From positions 1 through 64,000 of the forward strand of contig NZ_NIFO01000023.1 in assembly GCF_002233755.1 (NCBI RefSeq): a stretch of DNA of 64,000 bases, written 5' to 3'. The notes beneath the pieces were generated by a model, which had not been told where the DNA came from, did no database searches, and saw only the letters and a list, made by a program, of their open reading frames with translations. Numbering within the stretch: the first letter of the stretch is position 1; every line of letters begins with the position of its first letter. A program made the translations under genes and the position numbers. This stretch comes from Acinetobacter piscicola (GTDB lineage Bacteria > Pseudomonadota > Gammaproteobacteria > Pseudomonadales > Moraxellaceae). Below, piece by piece: positions 46,723 to 55,469 of the stretch.

Positions 46723-48153
46723 ATGACAACTTCAAGCCATTCAGATGACGCACAATCGTCGCCACATGAGCTACAACGAAAATTATCGAATCGTCATTTG
46801 CAGTTAATTGCAATTGGTGGTGCGATTGGTACGGGTTTATTCATGGGATCTGGGAAAACAATCTCCCTCGCAGGTCCTTCAATTTTAATCATTTACATGA
46901 TTATCGGTGCGATGTTCTTTTTCCTGATGCGTGCATTGGGTGAAATTTTACTTTCAAATCTCCACTACAAATCTTTTATCGATATGGCACATGACCTGAT
47001 CGGTCCTGCTGCTGGTTACTATATTGGTTGGTCATATTGGCTCGGGTGGATTCTGGTCGGTATCGCTGACTTAGCTGCCATTATTAACTATCTCAATTTT
47101 TGGCTTCCCGATGGGATGGCCTTTACACCCATGGGACAAGCGCTGATCAGTGCCGCCTGTGTGTTACTGGTCTTAGGCATTAACTTATTAACGGTTAAGC
47201 TATTTGGTGAAATTGAGTTCTGGTTTGCTTTAATTAAAATTCTTGCCATTATTGGACTGATTTTAATTGGTGGCTATATGGTCTTTACCCATTTCCAAGC
47301 ACCAAGTGGTTCAGTTGCAAGCTTTAGCAATGTTTGGTCGCATGGCGGAATGTTCCCTAAAGGTGTCAGTGGGTTCTTAGCGGGCTTCCAAATTGCTTTA
47401 TTCGCCTTTGTTGGGGTAGAGCTGATTGGTACGATGGCTGCTGAAACCAAAGATCCTGAAAAGAATTTACCGAAAGCGGTGAATGCGATTCCAACACGTA
47501 TCATTTTGTTCTATGTATTGGCATTGTTTATTGTGATGTCAGTTACACCGTGGACAGAAATTCCAGCAGATCAAAGCCCATTCGTTTCTCTATTCTTACA
47601 TGCAGGAATTGGTGGCGCTGCTCTTATTATGAATTTGGTGGTGTTATCTTCGGTAATGTCGTCAATGAATAGTGGTGTGTTCTCAACGAGTCGTATGTTA
47701 TTTGGTTTGGCAAAAGAAGGGCAAGCGCCTGAGAAATTAGCTGAACTTTCTAAACGTGCGGTTCCTGCGAAAGGTTTGTTATTTTCATGCGGCTTTATTA
47801 TGGCAGGTGCAGCATTACAGTACTTTGTTCCAAATACGGTTGAAGCATTTACCTTGGCAAGTTCTTTATGCGTGATTTTATTCATTAGCATCTGGAGCAT
47901 TATCATGGTTTGTTATATTCGCTACAGAAAATTGACACCTCAATTACATGATAAATCAACATTTAAAATGCCTGGTGGTGTTTGGATGTCTTATGTTGTA
48001 TTGGTATTTTTAGCGTTTACACTGGTGATTTTGAGTTTAGAGCCTGATACCTTAAAAGCATTAATGATTAGTCCTTTATGGTTGGTTATTTTAGCGGTTA
48101 CATATCAAGTTTTATATAAACCTCGTATGAAAAAGCGTAATCAAAAGCTGTAA
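46723..48153 (+). CDS. cycA: Amino acid permease, CycA-like (D-Ala/D-Ser/Gly)
   Basis: This is a 476-residue amino acid:proton symporter of the APC family with about 12 hydrophobic segments. The start ELQRKLSNRHLQLIAIGGAIGTGLFMGSGK is the typical APC opening. The position after dadA, alr and ridA makes D-alanine/glycine uptake the natural role. The ATG at 46723 has AAGGAT upstream; long in-frame upstream extension has no membrane logic. An internal hairpin at 48166-48195 closes the unit. Confidence 0.88.
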   Translation: MTTSSHSDDAQSSPHELQRKLSNRHLQLIAIGGAIGTGLFMGSGKTISLAGPSILIIYMIIGAMFFFLMRALGEILLSNLHYKSFIDMAHDLIGPAAGYYIGWSYWLGWILVGIADLAAIINYLNFWLPDGMAFTPMGQALISAACVLLVLGINLLTVKLFGEIEFWFALIKILAIIGLILIGGYMVFTHFQAPSGSVASFSNVWSHGGMFPKGVSGFLAGFQIALFAFVGVELIGTMAAETKDPEKNLPKAVNAIPTRIILFYVLALFIVMSVTPWTEIPADQSPFVSLFLHAGIGGAALIMNLVVLSSVMSSMNSGVFSTSRMLFGLAKEGQAPEKLAELSKRAVPAKGLLFSCGFIMAGAALQYFVPNTVEAFTLASSLCVILFISIWSIIMVCYIRYRKLTPQLHDKSTFKMPGGVWMSYVVLVFLAFTLVILSLEPDTLKALMISPLWLVILAVTYQVLYKPRMKKRNQKL

Positions 48154-48165
48154 TAATTCCAATAA

Positions 48166-48195
48166 TCAGGAGATGAACTTTAGGGCATCTCCTGA
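48166..48195. other. Hairpin after cycA-like gene
   Basis: TCAGGAGATG and CATCTCCTGA pair perfectly around a 10-base loop. There is no proper T run, so it may be a weak terminator or an mRNA 3' end stabiliser. Confidence 0.5.
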
Positions 48196-48295
48196 ATATG
48201 CTTTAATAATACGATCAAATTAAAATACTGAATTCATAGTGAAATAAATATAAAAATCTATTCTAATAACAGCATTCAAAATCTATAAGTGTGTT

Positions 48296-49408
48296 ATGAG
48301 AAATTATAAAATTGATGTACTCCGTGGGATTTCCATTCTTTTGGTTTTGATCCACCATTTTAATATTCCTTATAAATTACATGACACCGTTTTGGGTATA
48401 CCAATCTTTGGTGAAAGCCTGAGTACTTTAGTTGCTCGCAATGGTAATTATGGTGTGACCATGTTCTTTGTTATTTCAGGTTTTTTAATCACGCAACATA
48501 CATTAAAACGCAGTCAATCTCTAATTCAAATCAATCTCAAAGATTTTTATATTCGCCGTATTGCTCGGATTATGCCGTGTTTGATATTGCTGATCGCTAT
48601 GGTCTCAATATTGGGTGCAATGGGGCTTAAGCCATTTATGAATCAAGCACCGAATGGTATTGAAGTCTCCTATGGACTAACGGTTTTCTCTGCTTTTACA
48701 TTTTGGATGAATATATTGATCATTGAAAATGGTTGGGTCAATTATGCACTTGGTGTTTTATGGTCATTGTCTGTTGAAGAGGTCTTCTATTTGGCCTTTC
48801 CGATTCTGTGTTTAGCATTTGGTCGAAGCAAAGGTTTTATTGTATTTCTGCTCGCTGTCATCATTTATGCACCGTATTTTCGTGCCCTACACTTTGGGGA
48901 GGAAAGCGGTGCTTATCTTTACCATTATTTTTCCAGTTTTGATGGAATTGCAATAGGTTGCTTAACTGCTTTAATTGCTCAGAATATGCATGGAAATATA
49001 CAGATTCCTAAATTAACTATTCCCGTAGTTTCTATCTTAATGATTACATTGTATCTGTACGCACCAATTAAAGAAGTGAGCACTTGGGGGATCAGTCTTT
49101 TTGCAATATTATCTGCGATTTTACTTTTCTGTTTTGCACAGAATCCACAATCTGAATCAGCATCTATTTTCTCGAAAGCTATGCTATGGATTGGTCAGCG
49201 TAGTTATGAAATGTACTTATTTCATTTGATTATTTTGGGTTTATTTAAGGTGTTCTATTTGCCTAAAGAAACCTTGCCTATCGAAAAATTAATGTTATTA
49301 CCCATTTATTTTATGGGTGTTTTTATTCTGAGTTGGGCGATTGAGAAGTATTATTCAATGCCGTTGAATGAGAAGATTCGACAAAAATTGATCACAATAA
49401 AGCATTAA
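48296..49408 (+). CDS. Acyltransferase family 3 (OafA/YrhL-like) membrane protein
   Basis: This 370-residue protein has about ten hydrophobic segments and the acyltransferase-3 opening YKIDVLRGISILLVLIHHFN with the conserved His pair, then MFFVISGFLIT and R-R-I-A-R-I-M-P. Such enzymes O-acetylate or otherwise acylate cell-surface sugars or other envelope molecules. There is no neighbouring polysaccharide gene, so the acceptor cannot be inferred. The gene stands alone between cycA and hemJ. Confidence 0.88.
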   Translation: MRNYKIDVLRGISILLVLIHHFNIPYKLHDTVLGIPIFGESLSTLVARNGNYGVTMFFVISGFLITQHTLKRSQSLIQINLKDFYIRRIARIMPCLILLIAMVSILGAMGLKPFMNQAPNGIEVSYGLTVFSAFTFWMNILIIENGWVNYALGVLWSLSVEEVFYLAFPILCLAFGRSKGFIVFLLAVIIYAPYFRALHFGEESGAYLYHYFSSFDGIAIGCLTALIAQNMHGNIQIPKLTIPVVSILMITLYLYAPIKEVSTWGISLFAILSAILLFCFAQNPQSESASIFSKAMLWIGQRSYEMYLFHLIILGLFKVFYLPKETLPIEKLMLLPIYFMGVFILSWAIEKYYSMPLNEKIRQKLITIKH

Positions 49409-49436
49409 ATAGAGCAAGGTATTGTGTGTCTAATAA

Positions 49437-49459
49437 AAAACCTCCATTTAGGAGGTTTT
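49437..49459. terminator. Bidirectional terminator between acyltransferase and hemJ
   Basis: AAAACCTCC and GGAGGTTTT pair perfectly around ATTTA with A/T runs on both sides. Confidence 0.85.
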
Positions 49460-49470
49460 CAATACATCGA

Positions 49471-49923
49471 TTAAAAAGTCGGTTTAACCACAACCAAAAT
49501 AATCACTGCTAATAAAATCAAGGTTGGCATTTCATTAAAGACACGCCAAAACTTATGTGATTTATAATGGGCATTGCCAATCAGCTTTTTACGATAATAA
49601 CCACAAACAAAGTGATAAATCACCAGTAGCCCAACTAAACCCACTTTTAGGTAAAACCATAAAGCTTCATGGTAATGATAGGTTGCATCACCCCAATCGA
49701 CCAAGAAGTGTGCCGTGATCAGTGTTGCGATCATCGCAGGCCACATAATGCCACGGTACAATTTACGTTCCATCACTTCAAAGCGTTGATGACTAACTGC
49801 ATCATCACTCATGGCATGGTAAACATATAAACGTGGTAAATAAAATAAAGCAGCAAACCAACACACGACTGCAATGATATGTAAAGCCTTTACCCAAAGG
49901 AAAGCTTCAGAAGGAGCATCCAT
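49471..49923 (-). CDS. hemJ: Protoporphyrinogen oxidase HemJ
   Basis: HemJ oxidises protoporphyrinogen IX in heme synthesis, in bacteria lacking HemY and HemG. This 150-residue membrane protein has four hydrophobic segments. Family marks are WVKALHIIAVVCWFAALFYLPRLYVYH (with the conserved His), and RVFNEMPTLILLAVIILVVVKP at the end. AAGGG precedes the ATG at 49923. CopD was considered but the pattern is HemJ. Confidence 0.92.
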   Translation of the reverse strand: MDAPSEAFLWVKALHIIAVVCWFAALFYLPRLYVYHAMSDDAVSHQRFEVMERKLYRGIMWPAMIATLITAHFLVDWGDATYHYHEALWFYLKVGLVGLLVIYHFVCGYYRKKLIGNAHYKSHKFWRVFNEMPTLILLAVIILVVVKPTF

Positions 49924-49999
49924 CAATTTACCCTTTTAAGGGCAGTGTGTCAGAAGTTGATCACTCAAATTTATACTTAAGTGATCAATATTTCTTTGC

Positions 50000-51232
50000 T
50001 TAGCCTTCCCATTTTTTGAAAATAAGACAAGCATTTACACCGCCAAAACCGAAACTGTTACTCATCACAGTATTCAATTTTGCGTCACGTTTTTCAAGTA
50101 CAATATCAAAACCTTTTGCGCCTTCATCCAACTCAGTGACGTTGATGTTTGGTGCAATAAAGTCATTTTGCATCATCAATACAGAATAGATTGCTTCTTG
50201 AACGCCCGCTGCACCTAAGCTATGACCTGTCATTGATTTGGTTGAGCTGAACGCAGGGACTTTACCTTCACCGAAGGCACGTTCCATCGCTTTAAGTTCT
50301 GTGATGTCACCAGCAGGAGTCGAGGTACCATGTGTGTTGACATAATCTACAGTCTCTACACCATGTTGTTTCGCTTCTTCTAAAGCCATCAAGATACAAC
50401 GTGTTGCACCTTCACCTGATGGTGCAACCATGTCTGCGCCGTCAGAGTTAGCCGCATAAGCAACAACTTCAGCAAGAATATTTGCACCACGAGCTTGCGC
50501 ATGTTCAAGGGATTCAAGCACCACGAAACCACCGCCACCCGCAATCACAAAACCATCACGGTCTGCTGAATAAGGGCGTGATGCAGTTTCAGGTGTGTCA
50601 TTATATTTTGAACACAATGCACCCATTGCATCAAACAACAAGCTTTGTGACCAGTGATCTTCTTCACCGCCACCTGCAAGCATTAAATCTTGTTTACCCA
50701 ATTGAATCAGGTTGTATGCATAACCAATCGCATCGGCAGATGTTGCACAAGCACTGGTAATCGAATGTGCGATACCTTGCATTTTAAACGCGACACCAAC
50801 GTTTGCCGTAATTGTATTTGACATATTACGTGGGACGAAGAAAGGGCCAATTTTACGTGCGCCTTTTTCTTCTAGGAGTTTCACCATTTCAGCAACAGAA
50901 GCCGTTGAGTTACCACCTGAACCGCCTGCAATACCATAACGTGGATTGCCACCGATTTGCTCAGGCGTTAAGCCTGCATTTTCAACAGCAGCAAGTGCAG
51001 CATTGTAGGCATACATAGCACAAACGCCCATGAAGCGTTTTAATTTACGGTCGATGCCATCAAAATCTTGTTCAGCTGCTGCACTGACATGGCTTTTGAA
51101 ATTCAATTCTTCATAAGTAGGATTATGGCGTGTTCCAGAAATACCATTTTGCAAAGAATGTGTTACATCTGCTAGGGAATTACCAATACACGAATTAATA
51201 CCCATACCCGTAATTACAACACGACGGTTCAT
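50000..51232 (-). CDS. fabB: Beta-ketoacyl-ACP synthase I
   Basis: FabB condenses malonyl-ACP with growing acyl chains and is needed for unsaturated fatty acid synthesis. The 410 residues match KAS I. The catalytic Cys162 is in TSACATSADAIG, and the two His are in NTHGTSTPAGD and TGHSLGAAGV. The NSFGFGGVN end is conserved. The short-loop form and the ACATS context favour FabB over FabF, although the two are close. fabA is not adjacent. Confidence 0.9.
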   Translation of the reverse strand: MNRRVVITGMGINSCIGNSLADVTHSLQNGISGTRHNPTYEELNFKSHVSAAAEQDFDGIDRKLKRFMGVCAMYAYNAALAAVENAGLTPEQIGGNPRYGIAGGSGGNSTASVAEMVKLLEEKGARKIGPFFVPRNMSNTITANVGVAFKMQGIAHSITSACATSADAIGYAYNLIQLGKQDLMLAGGGEEDHWSQSLLFDAMGALCSKYNDTPETASRPYSADRDGFVIAGGGGFVVLESLEHAQARGANILAEVVAYAANSDGADMVAPSGEGATRCILMALEEAKQHGVETVDYVNTHGTSTPAGDITELKAMERAFGEGKVPAFSSTKSMTGHSLGAAGVQEAIYSVLMMQNDFIAPNINVTELDEGAKGFDIVLEKRDAKLNTVMSNSFGFGGVNACLIFKKWEG

Positions 51233-51518
51233 GCAAAGTCCTTTATTTATAAATAGGGATACAATGGAGTCATTTAAACGTTTTTAGTTTTCTATCGCAA
51301 TGGCGAAAGATACTGATTCGTCACTAAGCTTTCATTGAGCTGAAATTTGTATCAAATTTAGTGTAAAGCATGGTCATACTTAGTTTTATTGCTTATTTTA
51401 AAACGCATATTTCAGCCATTTTTTTAGCTAAAATTAGGCAAAACCATCCATAACGCTTATTCATTATAGATGGTTATTGCTTATGAGAGCCTAAAACGAG
51501 CTGACACTTTACAAGATT
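51233..51518. other. Intergenic region between fabB and the DUF4132 gene
   Basis: This 286-base stretch has no gene. It contains the fabB leader and, at 51442-51475, an inverted repeat AACCATC...GATGGTT that on the minus strand is followed by TTTT and may end the DUF4132 transcript. Confidence 0.55.
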
Positions 51519-54500
51519 TTACCAAGGTGTTTTCTTTTCCCAATCAGGATCGAAGCCATGGGTTGCATCTGCCACTTTTAAATAATCGGCATAACTTTCA
51601 GCCAATAAAATAGGTGGGATTTCTTTGATTGGGAGTTCGTGATTATTCCAAGAACGGCTACCTTTTTTAGAAAATGCTAACTCATACAATACAGCAGGGA
51701 TATTCTCCTCTGGAACGTAGCTACCACTAAAAGTAATTTCTACATCAATCCCCAATTGTTTAAAAGGTTTGGTATAACGATCAAATGATCCACCATCTTC
51801 AATACTGGCACGTTGGTAACCGAGTTTGGTAATGACACCACGTAAGGTAAAGGTATCGGTTAACCAGCCTTTACGATCGTTAATTTCAGTCACATTATCA
51901 TTGTCCAGTTTAGGCACATGATGTGTCATCTGCTCAAACAAGAATTTCACTTTATAGTCTTTAAAATGTGCAATCCAAGCTTTGGCTTCATCTTCACCGA
52001 CTAAAACGGCATGTGAAATTTGAATTTTACTATCAACACTCAGTTCAATTTCATCATCTTCAAGATTGAGTAAAGCGCCATCATCACTCGGTCTAAAGCT
52101 GACTTTCTCGCCGTTGGTTTTGACTTCTAACCAAACCAAACGCTGAATTAAACGTTTCATAATGGGATGTTCAAAAATATATTCTTGCCATTCAGCAACA
52201 TTCCATTGGCGTTCACTACACATCGCTTCGTATAAGCGACCTGTTTGCATATCAACAACTTGTTTAAATTCTTTTTTACTGGTGCTAAATAGAGCTTTGG
52301 CTTCTTTAATTAAGCTTTCGTCATCGTTTTGGCGTGCAGCAGGCAGCGCTTTGATTTCTTTTCCATCTTCATTTCTGAGAATGAATTTGTCTTTATCATC
52401 CACAATTGCAGTAAATTGACGAGAACCATATTGCAAATTCAGGACAGCATTTTCATCCAAACCTGCGGTTGGAATAGTACGGTCTGCCAGTTCATCACTG
52501 CTCCATTGGTTTCGTTCTGCAATTTCAGAAACTAAAATATTTGCCAAAGTTTGAACGGAAGCTGTTCTATAGCGGCGTGATAAAGACAGCAAAAGCTGAA
52601 TAATCAACGGATCATTGCTGAGGGATAATGCACTAATCATGGCTTCAATTTGTGAACGGCGAGGGTAGTGTTGTTTCATGTAGTTTTGCAGTTGTTTGAC
52701 GGCAAAACTCCCTTGTGCATTTACAGTCAAAGCGAGCATACCTTTGCTCTTAATTGCAGAGCCTAAGTAAATCGCCAATTGTTCACGTTTAATTTCTTCA
52801 ATGACTTCTTCTAAACTAATCGTGCCATATCTCCCGTAATATTCAGGGTATTTTTCACCATAACGTTTATACATGTCTCGATAATTGTTTAATCGAGCTG
52901 GTGCTTCTTTAGTGGCATACGCACTCGCTTCATCTAAACTTGGGCTTAACGTATCTTGGTGAATAAAGCTTTGTAATAGATGATTAGCAATGTGCTGTTG
53001 ACTTTTTGCATCGAGTAACCCGATGTAGCGTTGTAACAATTCATTGGCTTTGGGTTCTTTGAGTTTTTCTGCTAAAACGACCCACCATTGAATAATATCA
53101 GGATCGACATCGCTGCCATCTTGCCATGTTGCTTTGGGTAAGGTTTTAAAATCGAACCATGTAAAACTTGCTGAAAGTTTGCCTTTTAAACCTTGCTCTG
53201 TTTCTTTGAGTAAAACAGCAGGTTTGAGATAAGCGCTAATATCTTCGCCTAATTTTTCCAGTGCAGTGAGTAATGCTGCACGAACCACTTCTTTTTTCTC
53301 TTTTTTCAATAATGCATTCAGTGGTTTAATGGCTTCTGGGTGCTGTAAACGAGCAAGCCATTCGATTGCTGTAATTCGAATTTCTTGTTTGCCAGACTCA
53401 AGTGCTTCAATCGCCCGCTGCTGAATATTTGGAATGTTTTGCAACGCTTGTTGTGCATCAAAACGTAGACGTTTATTTTCACCTAAAGCAAACTCGAGTA
53501 AGCGTGGAATAAATTGACTTGGAATAGAAGGGAAGCATTTTAAAACAAAGATTGCATCTGAGGCATTAAATGCTTGATATTGATTTTTCTCCAAAGAAGG
53601 AGAAAGCCCAAGTGCTTCCGTCAGGAAATCAGTATTTTCAGCAAAGAAAGGCCAAATCTTTTCAGGATCATTGATATATTCAGTTAGGCTTGAATAATAA
53701 GAAGAACCCATCAAAACGCCTTTGGCAACTTTACGTTTCGGTTCTGTAAATTTAGCAATTTCTAAGGCTTGAACCAAATCTCGTAATTCATATTTGCCAT
53801 ATTCAGCAGGGTTGATCATGTCAAATAAATTGGCCCAATAAATCCAATCTCTGTTCTGAGAACTGAGTAAACGTGCTGCATGCACAATTGAAAATTCAGG
53901 ATATTTTTTATATTTATTCTTATAGGTAATAATATTTTCATACCGATAATACTTGCTCATCGGTTTATCTTCATTCAGCGCATCAACAGTCGCTAAAAGG
54001 GTACTTTCTTTGACTTCTTTCAGTTGTTTTAAGCCATCTTTTGCCCAGTGTCGTTTGTACTGCGGTTCAGCTTTATTGTATTCAACCTCATCCAGAAAGG
54101 CTTGTTCTGCCTTTTCAAGCAACTCTTTATAATTGTCTAAAACATCTTGTGTGAAGCTTTGTGGAATTTTACCTACAATTAGTGGGGTTCTTTCTGGAAT
54201 ATCAAAGTGTTGCACTTGGTCTGCTGAATCAACGGATTGAAGTCGTTGAATTGCCATTTGTAGATTTTGTTGCACAGACTTTTGCTTTTCTTGAGCTAAA
54301 GCCTGTTCTAAAATTTCTAAATTCTCTGTACCTAAACGCGCCAATAAATCTGCTGAAAAACCACGTTCTTGACTTGATCCTTCACGTAAGAATTCACCTA
54401 AATATTGTTGATTATCATGGATATCTAATTGAGCAAGTAAACTGGTGGCTAATGTACGAATTGTTTTGGATTTTCCAACAGCCAGTTTGATGATTAAATC

Positions 54501-55352
54501 AGGGATTTGAATCAATAAATCTTTCTTTTCAGCAATATATTCCAAGAATGTTTCTTGTCCAGTGACTGAAAGTGTGGGAATGACTTGTCTTAACTGGTCA
54601 AGGCGAGCGGTTATATATTCCTGACAATCTTTGATTTCTAAAATGCGATGGAAGTTAGCACGGTGATAACTATCTACTTGTTTACGTTCAAATAAATAGG
54701 CGAGTAAATCTTCACCTAAACCTTCTTGGTCATATTCAAGTAATTGTCTAAACTGTTCAAGTGATAAATTATTCTTAATTTCCTTGGCTGGATCTGCTTC
54801 AGAAAACTTTCTATTTTCAAACATGATGATGTAAATATCGATAGTAAGATAAATAAACCATGCAGGAATTTTGTCGTATAAGTTTTTAAAGTTTCTTTGT
54901 TGTGTTGCAGCTTCTAGTATTTTTGCAAAGCGAATGATTTGTGCAGCATCTAAATATTCAAACATTTTCCCATAGAATTGGCGACGAGCTTGCACAGAGT
55001 TGTTCGCAAGTATGTTTTGTTTTTTACCAAGCTGAATATTGCCCCAGTACCAAGCATAGGTGCCTGGTTTTCCTAAAAGAAGGAGTGCTTTTTCATCAGG
55101 TAATTGATTTAATTTAAGTAACACATTCGGGTTGTCACCTTCAACAATAAATGCCAAAACTTCCTTGTGTAAGTCTTGTTCAATTTCAGTCAAGGGTAAG
55201 AATATTTTATAGAGTGCTTCGACTTTTTTTTGGAAGTCCTCATTATATTGGTCAACGCTTTCTTGAGTTTTTGTTTCTATTGTTTTAGTTGCTTCTTTAT
55301 TCTCTGATTTGGAAAATAAAGATTCAATTTTTGAAAATAATTGATTGAACAT
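51519..55352 (-). CDS. Giant DUF4132 protein (MolR/YehI-like)
   Basis: This 1277-residue cytoplasmic protein has a long helical-repeat region (HEAT-like, about residues 250-750, e.g. ALQNIPNIQQRAIEALESGKQEIRITAIEWLARLQHPEAIKPL) and a C-terminal DUF4132 domain (about 960-1150: NLQYGSRQFTAIVDDKDKF, RQWNVAEWQEYIFEHPIMKRLIQRLVWLE). This is the YehI/MolR-type protein. It follows the AAA/DUF5682/VWA/SWIM group in the same direction with a 117-base gap that contains a TATAAT promoter candidate, so it may have its own promoter. No enzymatic motif is visible; the repeats suggest a scaffold. Confidence 0.9.
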   Translation of the reverse strand: MFNQLFSKIESLFSKSENKEATKTIETKTQESVDQYNEDFQKKVEALYKIFLPLTEIEQDLHKEVLAFIVEGDNPNVLLKLNQLPDEKALLLLGKPGTYAWYWGNIQLGKKQNILANNSVQARRQFYGKMFEYLDAAQIIRFAKILEAATQQRNFKNLYDKIPAWFIYLTIDIYIIMFENRKFSEADPAKEIKNNLSLEQFRQLLEYDQEGLGEDLLAYLFERKQVDSYHRANFHRILEIKDCQEYITARLDQLRQVIPTLSVTGQETFLEYIAEKKDLLIQIPDLIIKLAVGKSKTIRTLATSLLAQLDIHDNQQYLGEFLREGSSQERGFSADLLARLGTENLEILEQALAQEKQKSVQQNLQMAIQRLQSVDSADQVQHFDIPERTPLIVGKIPQSFTQDVLDNYKELLEKAEQAFLDEVEYNKAEPQYKRHWAKDGLKQLKEVKESTLLATVDALNEDKPMSKYYRYENIITYKNKYKKYPEFSIVHAARLLSSQNRDWIYWANLFDMINPAEYGKYELRDLVQALEIAKFTEPKRKVAKGVLMGSSYYSSLTEYINDPEKIWPFFAENTDFLTEALGLSPSLEKNQYQAFNASDAIFVLKCFPSIPSQFIPRLLEFALGENKRLRFDAQQALQNIPNIQQRAIEALESGKQEIRITAIEWLARLQHPEAIKPLNALLKKEKKEVVRAALLTALEKLGEDISAYLKPAVLLKETEQGLKGKLSASFTWFDFKTLPKATWQDGSDVDPDIIQWWVVLAEKLKEPKANELLQRYIGLLDAKSQQHIANHLLQSFIHQDTLSPSLDEASAYATKEAPARLNNYRDMYKRYGEKYPEYYGRYGTISLEEVIEEIKREQLAIYLGSAIKSKGMLALTVNAQGSFAVKQLQNYMKQHYPRRSQIEAMISALSLSNDPLIIQLLLSLSRRYRTASVQTLANILVSEIAERNQWSSDELADRTIPTAGLDENAVLNLQYGSRQFTAIVDDKDKFILRNEDGKEIKALPAARQNDDESLIKEAKALFSTSKKEFKQVVDMQTGRLYEAMCSERQWNVAEWQEYIFEHPIMKRLIQRLVWLEVKTNGEKVSFRPSDDGALLNLEDDEIELSVDSKIQISHAVLVGEDEAKAWIAHFKDYKVKFLFEQMTHHVPKLDNDNVTEINDRKGWLTDTFTLRGVITKLGYQRASIEDGGSFDRYTKPFKQLGIDVEITFSGSYVPEENIPAVLYELAFSKKGSRSWNNHELPIKEIPPILLAESYADYLKVADATHGFDPDWEKKTPW

Positions 55353-55403
55353 AATGATTTCCTAAAGTGACAAAATGCCATGACTTAAATATTAGATTTA
55401 CAA

Positions 55404-55437
55404 TTTCACTTGGTTATTCATCAAAATTATAGTGAAA
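55404..55437 (-). promoter_or_regulatory. Candidate promoter of the DUF4132 gene in an inverted repeat
   Basis: TATAAT on the minus strand (55431-55426) lies about 75 bases before the start codon, enclosed by TTTCACT (55404-55410) and AGTGAAA (55431-55437). The -35 is weak. The inverted repeat could be an operator. Confidence 0.4.
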
Positions 55438-55469
55438 CTTAAGCAAATTTAAATGTTAAAAATAATCTA

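Noticed and set aside
49471..49923. CopD-type copper protein
   Set aside because: Length, the K-A-L-H-I-I start and the four-helix pattern fit HemJ; there is no copper gene beside it.
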